Numbered from the stretch's first letter, positions 22,564 to 33,373 are shown. The stretch is 64,000 nt of DNA from Gordius sp. MW1 (GCA_964036665.1 OZ038529.1:1798001-1862000); one strand, 5' to 3'. The notes: generated by a model not told the origin, from the sequence alone. Made by a program: numbers and translations.

Positions 22564-23527
22564 ACACCACCTTGAGTCTCGGGATATAGCGTTTCTTTGG
22601 ATTTATAAGCCCCTTCATTACGAGATCCCCAACAATAAGACGGTGTTGTGTCACGCATTCTTCCCCAGGGACAACCTTGACGTTTTTCACCATACATCTG
22701 TCCGATTTTTCGACCATCATATAATCGACAGTACTTTTGAGGGTGCCCGATTCATAGGTTATAAGCTTCCTGTCTTCTTTCTTGAAGAAAGTATTGCATA
22801 TAACCATCTGAGTAGCGTCCCCAAAATCCAGAATGCGTTCCCCCTCCGTGTTCCTGGTTCCGTAGCTGTGACCACCATGGACACCCTCATAACCATCGAT
22901 ATTCGCGCCAACATGTCCGTTTAGATCCCCGCCTAAAATAATAGATTCTTGAAGGTGGGAAGTAATTTCCATCAGACGATCCCAGAAAATGTCTTTTTCT
23001 TCATCGCTTCTTCCTACTTGAGGGGCGTAGGCCGATATAACGTTGAAAAGCCTTTCTCCCATCGCCATCTTTATAACTATAATCCGGTCATTCCATCGCT
23101 TGACATCGATAACTTTGTCCACCCATTTCTCAGCGACAAGTATTCCTATACCAGCTTTTCCATCCTTGTGCCCTTGCCAGTAGAATTTATACCGCGCACC
23201 AATGGCTCCCATCATCCTAGCACCCTCTCCTTTCCACCTTGTCTCCTGTATGCAGCATATATCTATCCTTCTCCGATTGAGTGCTTCCACTACCTCGCCC
23301 GCTCTTCCCGTCATGCTCCCTATGTTCCAGGTTGCAACCCTTAGGGTGTAGCCTTTAGACCGGCCTCCTCGAATATTTTCAGGTCGATGACCATCATTAG
23401 GAGGGAATCCTTGCGGAGTTCCCAAAACGATTTGGCCAGGATCCTCATCTTTCTTTTTGACGTAGGTCGATGAGTTAACCCACGGGGTACTTAGGGCTGT
23501 ACCCCGCCCATTCGCCTTTGTATTCAT
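22553..23527 (-). CDS. APE-type endonuclease domain of the non-LTR retrotransposon
   Basis: 324 codons. The apurinic-endonuclease-like fold is visible as RVATWNIGSMTG, then the catalytic-Glu motif CCIQETRWKG, then ILGGDLNGHVG and the C-terminal STVDYMM ... QHRLIVGD (a histidine motif in the position of SDH). In this family the enzyme nicks target DNA for target-primed reverse transcription and is normally fused to the reverse transcriptase. Here the frame ends in a stop that overlaps the start of the downstream frame by 11 bp, consistent with one small indel near 22555-22565 splitting an originally single ORF. Confidence 0.88.
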   Translation of the reverse strand: MNTKANGRGTALSTPWVNSSTYVKKKDEDPGQIVLGTPQGFPPNDGHRPENIRGGRSKGYTLRVATWNIGSMTGRAGEVVEALNRRRIDICCIQETRWKGEGARMMGAIGARYKFYWQGHKDGKAGIGILVAEKWVDKVIDVKRWNDRIIVIKMAMGERLFNVISAYAPQVGRSDEEKDIFWDRLMEITSHLQESIILGGDLNGHVGANIDGYEGVHGGHSYGTRNTEGERILDFGDATQMVICNTFFKKEDRKLITYESGTLKSTVDYMMVEKSDRCMVKNVKVVPGEECVTQHRLIVGDLVMKGLINPKKRYIPRLKVVFER

Positions 23528-23950
23528 AGGGGGAGATTGGAGCAGGTTTTACAGCCGGATGCCCTTCCTGGCGCCAACCTCTTCGTCGGTTTGTACGATT
23601 CGCGAGGAGCGGAGATCCTATTCTGACCCCAGATCACAGGGGTTTGAGTCGTTTTCCTTAGAGGGTGAGTTCTAAAGGACCATTCTTTTGAAACCTTTCC
23701 ATATAAACGAATCCACATATAGAAAGGTATGAGCCGTGTCACTTTAACATTTTCAGCAGTCTTTCTGAGTAACACGGACCGTTTCTCCTTTAGCCAGATA
23801 TTAGGATCTGTTGTCCCCCCTGCACGACGAGGACGTAGGAGAGCAGTGGTTTATTTCATTATTAAGCGAAAAAACGAATAATAAATGTTAGTTTTAAAAG
23901 TTGTGCTTATCTAGCTGCGCGAGCCCATTATAATTTGAATAATCCGGCGA

Positions 23951-24118
23951 TGATACAAGCGAGGTTAAAATAAAAAATAACGTGATGGTTAAGTACAAGC
24001 GAGGGGCTATTAAAATAAAAATCACCTGATGGTTAAGTACAAGCGAGGGGCTATTAAAATAAAAATCACGTGATGGTTAAGTACAAGCGAGGGGCTATTA
24101 AAATAAAAATCACGTGAT
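23951..24118. repeat. 44-bp tandem repeat beside the gypsy 3' end
   Basis: Units start at 23983, 24027 and 24071 (TGATGGTTAAGTACAAGCGA ... AAATCAC), preceded by a diverged partial unit from 23951. The three full units are nearly identical and each contains AAGCGAGGGG. The array lies where the 3' non-coding part of the minus-strand gypsy element is expected. Confidence 0.8.
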
Positions 24119-24204
24119 AGAATTCGCCTAGACGGGGTCAAGGGAAAGTAGAGTGCGAAAGAGCCTCTACAACTATCCTCGGGGCTCCACTCGGAGAGTT
24201 GTGG

Positions 24205-27200
24205 CTAGTGTAGTAGTTTATAGCGCCAATGCACGTGCCTTCCTCTCGATGTGATGTATTGGTTTTCTTTTGATTTTGTTAGGTCTGGGTCGGAGTTAGC
24301 TGGTCCGGCGATGTCGTCGGAGGGACAAACTTTGGGTGGATTTACATTTTCAGTAGCCGTAAGCGGCTCAGTTGAAGTATCTAAATATGCAGGTTTCAAT
24401 CGCTCGATCGAAACTGAGTCAGCTTTTCCGTTTTTTTCAATAATAAAATATTTAGCATGTTTGGACTTTACTCTGAACGGGCCGTCATATGGTGGCACCA
24501 AACTTTTTCGAACGAAATCATTACGGATAAAAACGTATTTACAGTCCTTAAGAAGTGAAGTTGTACTCGCATTTGTCAATTGTGTCCTGACTTTTTTAAA
24601 AGGTAAATGGTAAAAATGTTGTTTTAGGCATTTAATGAATTCGGAGGCGTTATGAGGTGTTCTTGAGTTCGTAAAAAATTCGCCGGGAAGTCTAAGTGTA
24701 GTGCCATAAACTAATTCGGCTGGAGTGCAACCTAAGTCTTCCTTGATTGTGGTTCGAATGCCAAGCAAAATTAATGGTAAGAGCTCATCCCATTTGTTTG
24801 TGTCACCTTGTGCCATCAAGGAACTTTTCAACTGTCGATGAAATCTCTCAATCATGCCGTTGGCTTGTGGATGATAGGCAGTGGTTGTGATGTGATTTAC
24901 ACCAAGGAGTTGCGTGAGATTCCGAAATAATTGGGACTCAAACTGGGGACCTCTATCTGTTGTGAGGCTTGATGGTACTCCGAGGTCAGCTATCCAATAC
25001 TTGATCAGAGCTTTTGCAACCGTTTGGGCTGAGGTGTCACGGATCGGCATGGCCACAGGCCATCGTGTGAAACGGTCAATAATGGTAAGTAAGTGGGTAT
25101 ATCCATTCGACGGTGGTAGTGGACCAACGAGATCGACGTGGATGTGGCTAAATCGAGCGTCAGGTTCAGCAAATGTGCCTAAAGGGGCTTTTATGTGACG
25201 ATGAATCTTCGATTTTTGGCAAGCAACGCATGATTTGGCCCATTTCCATACATCCTTATTGATGGAGGGCCAAACATATCGACGTGAAATCAGCTTAAGT
25301 GTTGCACGCGTGCCAGGGTGTGATAAGTTGTGGAAGTTATCAAAAATTACGCGTCTGAGTGAAGTTGGAACAAGTGGTCGAGGTGAGGTTGTGGACATGT
25401 CGCATTGCACGGTCAAATCAGAGCCAGGTATAGGAAGTTGCGTTAATTTTAGGGACTTTAGGTCCTGAAATGCCGACTTTTCTTCCATCTGAGCCAAAGC
25501 TAACCTTTCTACTAGGGGCCTGTCTTTAAAATCAACGGAATCAATTTCAGACCTTGAGAGGGTGTCAGCGACTACATTTGATTTGCCAGCTATATATTGG
25601 AGATCGGTAGTATATTGCGAAATATAGTCTAACTGTCTAATCTCCCGCGGGGAGTATTTGTCGATAGGTGTACTGAAAGCATAAGTTAGTGGCTTGTGGT
25701 CTGTATAAATAGTGAATTCATGACCTTCTAAAAAATGGCGGTAATGGCGGATTGTTAAATATATTGCTAATAATTCGCGACCGAATGCACTGTATCGTTG
25801 TTGAGTTTTTGTTAGCTTTTGGGAAAAAAAGGCCAAAGGCAGCGTATTACCGTTAGATGTTTGATGTAATACGGCTCCTACAGCTGAGTTGGAGGCGTCG
25901 GTGGTGATTGAGAGTTGAGCGTCTTTTTGAAGATGGGAGAGAGGCACGACATTGCTTAAAGCGAGTTTGGCGTTGTTAAAAGCAGTCGAAGCTTCCGGGG
26001 TGCAGGAAATTGTCTTCTTTGAACCGTCGAGCAAATCGGTGAGAGGTTTGAGTAAATCGGCACACATCGGAATAAACCGTCTATAAAAATTAATCATCCC
26101 TAAGAAGCGTCTCAACTGAGTCATCGAAGTAGGCTGTGGGAAATTGAGGATTGCTTCCACCTTGTCCTGAAGGGGTGACAAACCTTGAGGGGTGATTTTG
26201 TGTCCCAAAAAATTAATTTCGTTTTGACACCATACGCATTTATCCTGACTGATTTTAATACCGAAAGACTTGAGTCTTTCAAAAACCAGTCTAATATGAT
26301 TGTGGTGTTCATCAATGGAAGAACTCGCGATGAGTACGTCGTCAAGGTAAACAAAAACAAAATCAAGTTCTCTAAAAACTTGGTCCATAAAGCGTTGAAA
26401 CGTCTGGGCAGCGTTGCGAAGGCCAAATGGCATGCGAAGAAATTCAAAAAGACCGAACGGGGTTGTGATGGCGGTTTTAGAAATATCCTCGGGGGCCATT
26501 GGAATTTGGTGGTATGCCCTGACTAAGTCGATCTTTGAGAATACCGTTTTATTGCAAAGGGTCAGCGCAAAATCATGGAGGTGGGGAAGGGGATAACAGT
26601 CGGGAATTGTACGACTGTTGAGCATGCGATAGTCGCCACAAGGTCTCCAATCTCCCGCGGCCTTCTTGGGTACCATGTGCAGGGGTGAGGACCAGTCACT
26701 GTTAGAGGGACGGATTATACCAAGTTCGAGCATGTGAGTAAATTCGTCTCGGGCAATCTTAAGCTTGTCCGGGAAGAGTCTCCTTGGTTTTGAGCGAACC
26801 GGGGGGCCGTTGGTGTGGATATGGTGTTGAGTGCTATGAGTTACTTGAGTCTTATAATCAGAAGGGGACACTATGGAGGCATACTTCTGAAGTAGTGATT
26901 TGATGGGGGAGGTGCCAATTATCCCAACTTGTATGTTGATTGACGTAGCGAATGTAGCCTTGCCTGCAGATGTTAATGTCGTTTGAGTGTCGAAAAGCTG
27001 CTTCTTTTTTATATCAACTACTAGATGGTAGTGATTAAGAAAATCGGCTCCGATGATTGGCTGTTTAACGTCTGCTATTGTAAAAATCCATCTAAATTCT
27101 TTGCGTAGGCCGAGGTCCAAAGTGAAAAGCTTTTGGCCGTATGTTTTGATAGGGGTAGAATTGGCGGCCTGAAGTTGCACATATGAAGGGGTCAAGGAAT

Positions 27201-27324
27201 GGTCTCGAGAAGGCGGAATAACGGAAATTTCTGCGCCTGTGTCAATGAGAAATCGCTGACCCGTGGATTTGTCGAATATGTAAAATAGGCGACTAAGTTT
27301 TAGACCAAGTCCAGGCGTCGCCAT
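24205..27324 (-). CDS. Gypsy pol polyprotein (protease, RT, RNase H, integrase)
   Basis: 1039 codons, uninterrupted. Aspartic protease [10 protein letters not shown] with catalytic D28. Reverse transcriptase from about 180, with [12 protein letters not shown] and catalytic YLDD at 326-329. RNase H with [13 protein letters not shown] and [10 protein letters not shown]. Integrase has an H-H-C-C zinc module (HLSHPGTR ... CVACQKSK) and DDE residues in [19 protein letters not shown] and MIERFHRQL. The order PR-RT-RH-IN is that of Ty3/gypsy. The frame opens 14 bp after the gag stop in a different frame, so expression would need recoding or reinitiation. No internal stop suggests recent insertion. 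Confidence 0.93.
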   Translation of the reverse strand: MATPGLGLKLSRLFYIFDKSTGQRFLIDTGAEISVIPPSRDHSLTPSYVQLQAANSTPIKTYGQKLFTLDLGLRKEFRWIFTIADVKQPIIGADFLNHYHLVVDIKKKQLFDTQTTLTSAGKATFATSINIQVGIIGTSPIKSLLQKYASIVSPSDYKTQVTHSTQHHIHTNGPPVRSKPRRLFPDKLKIARDEFTHMLELGIIRPSNSDWSSPLHMVPKKAAGDWRPCGDYRMLNSRTIPDCYPLPHLHDFALTLCNKTVFSKIDLVRAYHQIPMAPEDISKTAITTPFGLFEFLRMPFGLRNAAQTFQRFMDQVFRELDFVFVYLDDVLIASSSIDEHHNHIRLVFERLKSFGIKISQDKCVWCQNEINFLGHKITPQGLSPLQDKVEAILNFPQPTSMTQLRRFLGMINFYRRFIPMCADLLKPLTDLLDGSKKTISCTPEASTAFNNAKLALSNVVPLSHLQKDAQLSITTDASNSAVGAVLHQTSNGNTLPLAFFSQKLTKTQQRYSAFGRELLAIYLTIRHYRHFLEGHEFTIYTDHKPLTYAFSTPIDKYSPREIRQLDYISQYTTDLQYIAGKSNVVADTLSRSEIDSVDFKDRPLVERLALAQMEEKSAFQDLKSLKLTQLPIPGSDLTVQCDMSTTSPRPLVPTSLRRVIFDNFHNLSHPGTRATLKLISRRYVWPSINKDVWKWAKSCVACQKSKIHRHIKAPLGTFAEPDARFSHIHVDLVGPLPPSNGYTHLLTIIDRFTRWPVAMPIRDTSAQTVAKALIKYWIADLGVPSSLTTDRGPQFESQLFRNLTQLLGVNHITTTAYHPQANGMIERFHRQLKSSLMAQGDTNKWDELLPLILLGIRTTIKEDLGCTPAELVYGTTLRLPGEFFTNSRTPHNASEFIKCLKQHFYHLPFKKVRTQLTNASTTSLLKDCKYVFIRNDFVRKSLVPPYDGPFRVKSKHAKYFIIEKNGKADSVSIERLKPAYLDTSTEPLTATENVNPPKVCPSDDIAGPANSDPDLTKSKENQYITSRGRHVHWRYKLLH

Positions 27325-27338
27325 CCCTGGGTGGTCTA

Positions 27339-28133
27339 CTAGTTTGTCGAGGAGGGGTTAAATGCGCAAGGTTGCACGCATTTGAGCGCCTTGTCTTTAA
27401 AGCGGTAATGGTACCAACAAAGTATATTTGGTTGAATATGCGCGCTAGGGTGGCGAACGGTAGAGGGATTGCGGCGTCTCGAGTTGGAACGATCACGTGG
27501 CCTATTGATTGAGATTTTTAAATTTTGTACCTCCTGTGTGAGTTTTGCAATCATCTCCCTAAGCCGAGTCGATTCATCTTCCGTGACTACATTTACAATT
27601 GGACATGTGGAGTTGTGGTAGGTCTCTACAATTTTGTCCGCAGTTTCGGCCAATTTGGAGAGGGACTGCTCGTCAGAAACAATTGCCAAAATGCCGGTCA
27701 TGTTTTTTGGAAGTTTTTCTAACCAAAGTTCTTTAAGAACTCGTTCATCCATGGAATTCGTTCCCAGAAGATTTTTCATGAAACGCAGAAGCTGGGATGG
27801 GGTGCGATCTCCTAATTCGACAGTTGTGAGAAGAGCACGAAGTCTAGCAGAATCGGATTGGCTAGTGCGGTCTATGATGGCTGCTTTCATGGTTGTATAG
27901 GGTAAAATGTCGGGCATATTTTGTAGGATATCTTGAATTTCGATGGTTATTTCCAGTGGCAAGGCTTCTATTAAGTACCCAACTTTGGTAGCTTCGCTTT
28001 TTATCTTTCTTACCAAGAAAAGAGCCTCTATTTGGATGAACCATGAGCGGGGGTTTATATTGTTAAACTGTGGCAGTTTAAAATATGTGGCATTTTCGCT
28101 TTTAACCTCCATATCAGATGGTTGCGTGGACAT
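27339..28133 (-). CDS. Gypsy gag protein
   Basis: 264 codons starting 5 bp after the primer-binding site. The N-terminal two thirds has the capsid-like composition of the CsRn1/Kabuki gag ([25 protein letters not shown]). The C-terminus has a basic stretch and a zinc-knuckle-like CWYHYRF ... CVQPC, the CHCC arrangement described for this clade rather than the usual CCHC. The protein packages element RNA in particles. The frame is intact. Confidence 0.85.
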   Translation of the reverse strand: MSTQPSDMEVKSENATYFKLPQFNNINPRSWFIQIEALFLVRKIKSEATKVGYLIEALPLEITIEIQDILQNMPDILPYTTMKAAIIDRTSQSDSARLRALLTTVELGDRTPSQLLRFMKNLLGTNSMDERVLKELWLEKLPKNMTGILAIVSDEQSLSKLAETADKIVETYHNSTCPIVNVVTEDESTRLREMIAKLTQEVQNLKISINRPRDRSNSRRRNPSTVRHPSAHIQPNILCWYHYRFKDKALKCVQPCAFNPSSTN

Positions 28134-28137
28134 TTTT

Positions 28138-28146
28138 GGGTCACCA
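28138..28146 (-). other. Primer-binding site of the gypsy element (tRNA-Trp type)
   Basis: Reads TGGTGACCC on the minus strand, two bases after the LTR terminus TTCA. This is the primer site reported for CsRn1-like elements. Confidence 0.7.
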
Positions 28147-28162
28147 AATGAAGTCCATATGG

Positions 28163-29737
28163 TAACAACAATTGTGGCAATATAAAAATATGATAAATAG
28201 ATATATTAAATATTTTCCTAGATAAATAATTTTGAATTTTTAATCTCTTCAAACAAGATTTGTTCATTAATTCAACATTTGTGGCAATAAAAAGGTATGA
28301 TAAATAGATATATTAACTATTTTCCTAGATAAATAATTTTGAATCATTTTCTTAGATCAGTTGCAAAAGAGGTGGGAAAAATACATCCACTATTCAAAGG
28401 TTCAACATATTTGTCTCATTTACTAAAACATCAATCTATAGTTGATTCAAATACATCAACCATTCAACTGTTCAACATATTTGTCTCATTTACTAAAACA
28501 TCAATAAATAGTTGATTAACCATCGTATTTAAGAATTTACAACATACATCTAATAGTTTTTTTAATGAGGTTGGAAACCTTATTTGTTATCCGTGTAATA
28601 CAATAAACCTTGTGTTGTTGCTCATATTATTGTTGTTAGCAGTGTTATATTCAACATTTTAATACTATTTGTGAGTCAGGGAGAGTTACAATTATTAATT
28701 GCTATGCAATTTATATTAATAAGAATGACCATTTAAGTATTTTATCAAATTTAAAATATGATTTTCATTAGAAATCATTAGTATAACAATTAAATTTACA
28801 ATTTTGCATACATATTCTGACAAATCCTTAAATATTAGTTTGTAAAAATCTGAATACATTTATACATATATCATTAAGAGTCACATAATATAACTGCTAT
28901 TTTAAGAGTTAATTGGTAGTATCAGAATCCTGTATGTTCTAAAAGTGCAAAAGCTTTGTGCATATAGTTACCAACAATTTATTAATTCTATTTTCAAAAC
29001 TTATTTTTTAAATGATGTTATAATCTAAAAGTTACTCAAGATAGTTACCAACAATCTTCTATTTCATTTTTTATAAAAGGCACATATAAAAATGTCAAAA
29101 GCATTTTCAATATTTTTTACCTGATGTTATAATCTAAAAGTTACTCAAGATAATTACCAACAATCTTCTATTTCATTTTTTATAAAATGCACATATAAAA
29201 ATGTTAAAAGCATTTTCAAATCTAATTTTTTATAAAATGCTATATTAAAAAATACAGTTTATTTAAATTTGAGCCAAATTCAGCAAACCTTTTAGGAAAT
29301 TTATTGAATCTTTAAAAAAACAACACTCAAATATGTCAGCTGCAGTTTATTATTTTTAAACAATAAGAAAAATGGTGAATCAACTATTGATTGATGTTTT
29401 AATAAATGAGACAAATATGTTGAACATTTGAATGGTTGATGTATTTGAATCAACTATAGATTGATGTTTTAGTAAATGAGACAAATATGTTGAACCTTTG
29501 AATAGTTGATGTATTTTTCCCACCTCTTTTGCAACTGATCTAAGAAAATAATTCAAAATTATTTATCTAGGAAAATAGTTAATATATCAATTTATCATAC
29601 CTTTTTATTGCCACAAAATGTTGAATAAATAAACAAATCTTGTTTGAAGAGATTAAAAATTCAAAATTATTTATCTAGGATAATAGTTAATATATCTATT
29701 TATCATACCTTTATAATGCCACAAAATGTTGTTGTTA
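28163..29737. mobile_element. Foldback-type DNA element, 1575 bp, in the gypsy 5' LTR
   Basis: Flanked by CCATATGG (28155-28162) and CCATACGG (29738-29745), an 8-bp target duplication with one change. The ends TAACAACAA are inverted, and about 370 bp at each end are inverted copies. Each arm itself contains internal direct repeats: two units with GATAAATAGATATATTAA and TCCTAGATAAATAATTTTG, then two units with CATTTACTAAAACATCAAT. The central 0.8 kb is AT-rich and non-coding, with its own short direct repeat (GTTATAATCTAAAAGTTACT). This is foldback architecture, and the superfamily (hAT or P/Galileo-like) is unresolved. Confidence 0.82.
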
Positions 29738-29905
29738 CCATACGGATTAGAACAAGGAAAAATGGCGTATTTAAAAAAATTTGTAAACAATAACACACAA
29801 ATTAACGAACGCGATGATTGCGCTCGGGAATGGAACGTTTAAGAAATGCGCTTTACGTTTTATTTATCACTCTGAATCGAGAATACATAGCCTGGGCCTT
29901 AATTC
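29738..29905 (-). mobile_element. Distal part of the gypsy 5' LTR, abutting RPF1
   Basis: Continuation of the LTR beyond the foldback insertion. It matches 20136-20297 in inverted orientation. Removing the foldback element and one duplication gives a continuous LTR ending in CTTCA at the primer site. The match ends at GGCC (about 29903), roughly 15 bp before the RPF1 start codon, so the LTR lies antisense to RPF1 in its promoter position. Confidence 0.65.
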
Positions 29906-29919
29906 GTAAAAGCTAAAGC

Positions 29920-32867
29920 ATGCCTAAGCAAAAACAAATCTCGGAAATAAAAAATAAAGTTAAAAGGCGTGAAGAATTTTTGAAACTTAAATCTCGCACA
30001 AATAAAGTATTGATACATCTTTAGGCGTTAATATTTTGTAGGAGAGTAGACAAAAAAAGAAAAATAAGGTGAAAGATTCACAAGTTAATGGAGGGGTATG
30101 ATATTTATATTTTATTAATTATTTTTTCTCAGATTGCCCCAAAACGTCAGCCTCACACTATAGAGAGTTTAAGGGAATATGAGGACACAAATTTAGACCT
30201 AAATAATGAAGAAGTAAACCAATTAATCTTGTTAAAAATAACTGTTTAGGCACAAATTGAATGCAATTTAGATAAATTTTCTACATATTTTGATTTTTCA
30301 TCTGTACCAAAAGTGGTAATTACATCAAGCTATAGACCAAACATAGTAATTATTAATTTTAAATAATGATTATGTTTAAAATTATATATAAATGTATGTT
30401 TATTTTAAATCTATTCATATATTATAAACTTGTTTTTTTATGTGTGTGCTTATTAATTTATAATTTCTAATAACATGATACTTAGCTACACATAAGTCAT
30501 CATCATATTTAATACAACAATTATATCTTTTACATTGCTATCAAAGATATTTAGATTAATAAATTTATTTTTTAAATTACACATATTAATTATACAATTT
30601 TATTAACTCCATTATTCTTAATTTAATTTATTTTCCATGTTTTTTATAATAGAAAACTCGCAAATTTTGTCGTGAGTTTACAGCTGTAATTCCCAATTCT
30701 ACCTTTTACAAAAGGAAAAAGTGTGATATTGATAAAATAATTCCTAGAGCTATTGAAAAAGGTTTTACAGATTTCATATTAATCAGTGATGATCATAAAA
30801 TTCCATGTAAGGTTATGTATACAAATATTACCTTTTATAACATTATAAAATTGCTATGGTGATTTCTACATATTGAATAACTTTTCAAGCCCATTATACT
30901 TATTTGTTATTTTGTTTTTTAGATGGAATGCTTATTAGTCACCTTCCAAATGGACCAACAGCATATTTTAAAATATTAAGCCACAAATTAACCTCAGATC
31001 TCAAAGTAAAATAAGATTTTGATTTAAATTTTATTATTGAGTTAACGACATCAAAATTATCACATATAGAGAGAATCTATAATTTGTATATTTTATATAC
31101 ATATGAAGTATTTTAATCAACTTTTAAGGTTGCATACACTTAAGGCTATGCCAACAATTGCCCTTTGAGCAATCAATCACTTTTGCTTTTGTGCATAATT
31201 TTGTATAAAAATGTTAATAGTTTTTTTTGTTATTATACCTATTTTAGAGGGTGGATTTGGGAATTGATTAATTCCATCTATATTAGCATCACTGGACATA
31301 GCCTTAAATATTTTTTTACATCTTGCCTGAATAATATTGTCTGAATTCTTTTTTACCATAACATTAAATTAAGCACCCCAAACTTATTTCAAAACCTATG
31401 CCAACTTAGATAATGAATTAGAAAGGGTCAACATTAACATTTTTTAAAATTTAAGTCATAATATTTGTAAATTTTAACAACTTTCTCCCCTAGCTTCATA
31501 ATTTTTAAAGAGTTTGGGCAATTTTTTGTTTAATAGGGCATGAAATACTTGGTATCTTTAGGGGAATGTCATCAATATCATAAGTCCATCATGTCTTGAT
31601 TATGCTAACTTATAAATGGTACTTTTATTGTTAATATTAGAAACCAGGTCAAAAGTGTACCAATAGCCCCGAAGTAGTTCTCAACAATTTTACCACGGAT
31701 TTGGGTAATGTAGTAGGCAAAATGTTTGCCGTATTATTCCCTCAGAGCCCTTGCTTCAAGTTTCGTCGCCTAGTTACGTTTCACAACCAACGGGACTACA
31801 TATTTTTCCGGCATCATAGGTATAAAGCCTGCCTTGGATTTAGCTTTTTGTCTCCTCAATAACATATATATGTATGTATGATATAGTGTTGTAAAAATGG
31901 CTGAGTTTTGTGTGGCCTATCTTTGGTTTTAGGCGATAACATAAATAGACCCACGATTTTTTGGTTTATTTCTTTTAGTCTCATTAGCAGACCAAGGATT
32001 TTTTGGTCCTTTGGGTCTGCTTGTTTATGTTTAGTCGATCAAAACCAAAGGTGGATCAAACCACACCTAGCCGTTTTTACAACACTAGTATAATAATTGA
32101 GTTTTTCCCCTTAATTATATGTTTTAATGTCTTTAAGTATCTTGTGGTGTCAGTTAGGTTACATAAATGGCCTTCTCGTTAGCTAAAAAATTCGTTTTTT
32201 TCCACTAGGACCATGGTTTAATTAATTTCTGCTTACCGTGGCTTAAATAATATATTTTTTTATATTTTTAGGGTTGACGTCTTGATTTTTGGTGCTTTTT
32301 GTGAACGCGTTAATCATTGTTATTATCAACTTTGCAATTTTTGTAATTTAGTCACATATTTTAATCAACTAATTTAATCCAAAAAACTCGTGGTAGTTAT
32401 GATGAAAGCTGAGTAAAACACAATACATATCAGAACCCTTTCTTATAGCGGCTATTTTAGAACATTTTACCTAATCTTTTTTTTTGTTGATAAAAAATGC
32501 TTCATTATAAAAAAGTATTAAATATATAACCAAATTAATAATTTATCCACCTACCTACATCATATCCTTGATCTAAAAAACTTAATCGTCCCATCATGGC
32601 AAGGTACCAATTTAAGAAAGAAGGGGAGAAGGTCGCTCTGCATGAGCTAGGACCTAGGTTTACCCTTAGGCTACAATGGCTGCAGGATGGTACATTCGAC
32701 CCCAAGTACGGAAATTATGAGTGGACCTTGAAGGTATGTGCAGCTCGAAAATTAATTTTAACGTCAAGATTAGTTTTATATGATCATTATGCGATTTATT
32801 TTTCTTTTTCTCCCCTCGTTTACAGCGACACAAGATGGAATCAAATCGTAGAAAATTTTACCTCTAA
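29920..32867 (+). CDS. RPF1: Ribosome production factor 1 (Brix-domain protein), complete
   Basis: Nine exons: 29920-30006, 30042-30095, 30133-30213, 30250-30345, 30653-30806, 30923-31005, 31641-31819, 32604-32733, 32826-32867. All junctions are GT-AG and all phases agree, giving 301 residues (human is about 349). The protein has a Lys/Arg-rich N-terminus and the conserved [12 protein letters not shown] segment. The Brix domain carries [55 protein letters not shown] and a final RRKFYL. RPF1 is a nucleolar factor for 60S subunit (pre-27S/5.8S-25S) processing. The first three introns are only 35, 37 and 36 bp; later ones are 92-784 bp, and intron 7 contains a MITE. It converges on SMEK. An antisense LTR lies immediately upstream. 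Confidence 0.96.
31884..32087. mobile_element. hAT-type MITE, TAGTGTTGTAAAA family, in RPF1 intron 7
   Basis: Ends TAGTGTTGTAAAAATGGCT and AGCCGTTTTTACAACACTA. Flanks GTATGATA (31876-31883) and GTATAATA (32088-32095) match 7 of 8. Arms carry GGTTTTAGGCGATAACATAA. It is wholly intronic. Confidence 0.85.
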
Positions 32868-32943
32868 TCCCCACAGTTCGTCAACACAAACAACTCACAA
32901 TCTTTTCTCTCCCTATCAGTACACTCTTGAAGAAACCACGCAC

Positions 32944-33121
32944 TAGTGTCGTAAAAAAGGCTCGGGTTTGTTTAGTCGATCTTCGGTTTTACTCGATTAA
33001 TTGGTCTGTTTTGTTTATTCGACCTCTAGTTAGTCTAAATTTGAAAACAGACAAAGTCAACCGTTAGTCTTGGTTAAAATAAAGGTCGATTAAACAAAAC
33101 CTAGCCTTTTTCACAACACTA
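32944..33121. mobile_element. hAT-type MITE between RPF1 and SMEK, perfect 8-bp duplication
   Basis: 178 bp with ends TAGTGTCGTAAAAAAGGCT and AGCCTTTTTCACAACACTA, flanked by identical CCACGCAC (32936-32943, 33122-33129). This is the clearest evidence that the family uses 8-bp duplications. It lies about 75 bp after the RPF1 stop, in the likely 3' UTR region of both convergent genes. Confidence 0.92.
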
Positions 33122-33373
33122 CCACGCACTCCTTAAATTTTCGAATGACAAAAAACCGCGTTTAAACGCATAAACATTCTACTCTACACCACGTTTGTAT
33201 GTATATGTACGTCTTTGTATATTATAGCGCTCTCGGATAACGATAATTTACAAATTTTTTGACTCTTAATATCCATCAATTTCTCGCACTTCCGTATGTA
33301 CAAGGGGTAATGGGAGAGAGCATGTTAAAAATTGGCTAATAAGATAGGAAGGAATATATGTATTGGGGGGCTC

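Larger units (their letters stand above)
20298..23820 (-). mobile_element. Non-LTR retrotransposon, CFDP2-like/RTE type, nearly intact
   Basis: About 3.5 kb on the minus strand: a 5' region with an ACAGCCGGATGCCCTTCCTG motif (near 23550), an endonuclease frame, a reverse transcriptase frame, and a 3' tail that is a (GAA/CTT)n microsatellite (20298-20312) rather than poly(A). Such a tail is usual for RTE-like lineages. The left junction is sharp, against the LTR fragment. The 5' boundary is not certain and no target duplication was found. The only disabling change noticed is a single frameshift between the two frames. Confidence 0.85.
23951..29905 (-). mobile_element. Ty3/gypsy LTR retrotransposon, CsRn1-like clade
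   Basis: Minus-strand element. Its 5' LTR is 28149-29905 (interrupted by a foldback element), its primer-binding site lies at 28138-28146 and gag at 28133-27339. Pol is at 27324-24205, followed by a repeat-bearing 3' region. The clade is suggested by the TGGTGACCC primer site (tRNA-Trp type) and a CHCC-type gag knuckle instead of CCHC. No 3' LTR in the expected orientation is present to the left; instead a non-LTR element and an inverted LTR fragment occur there, so the 3' side is rearranged. Confidence 0.8.

Noticed and set aside
32596-32946. A stand-alone 116-codon gene starting at the ATG at 32596
   Set aside because: Its first part is RPF1 exon 8 and the rest reads into intron 8 and exon 9 in the wrong frame.
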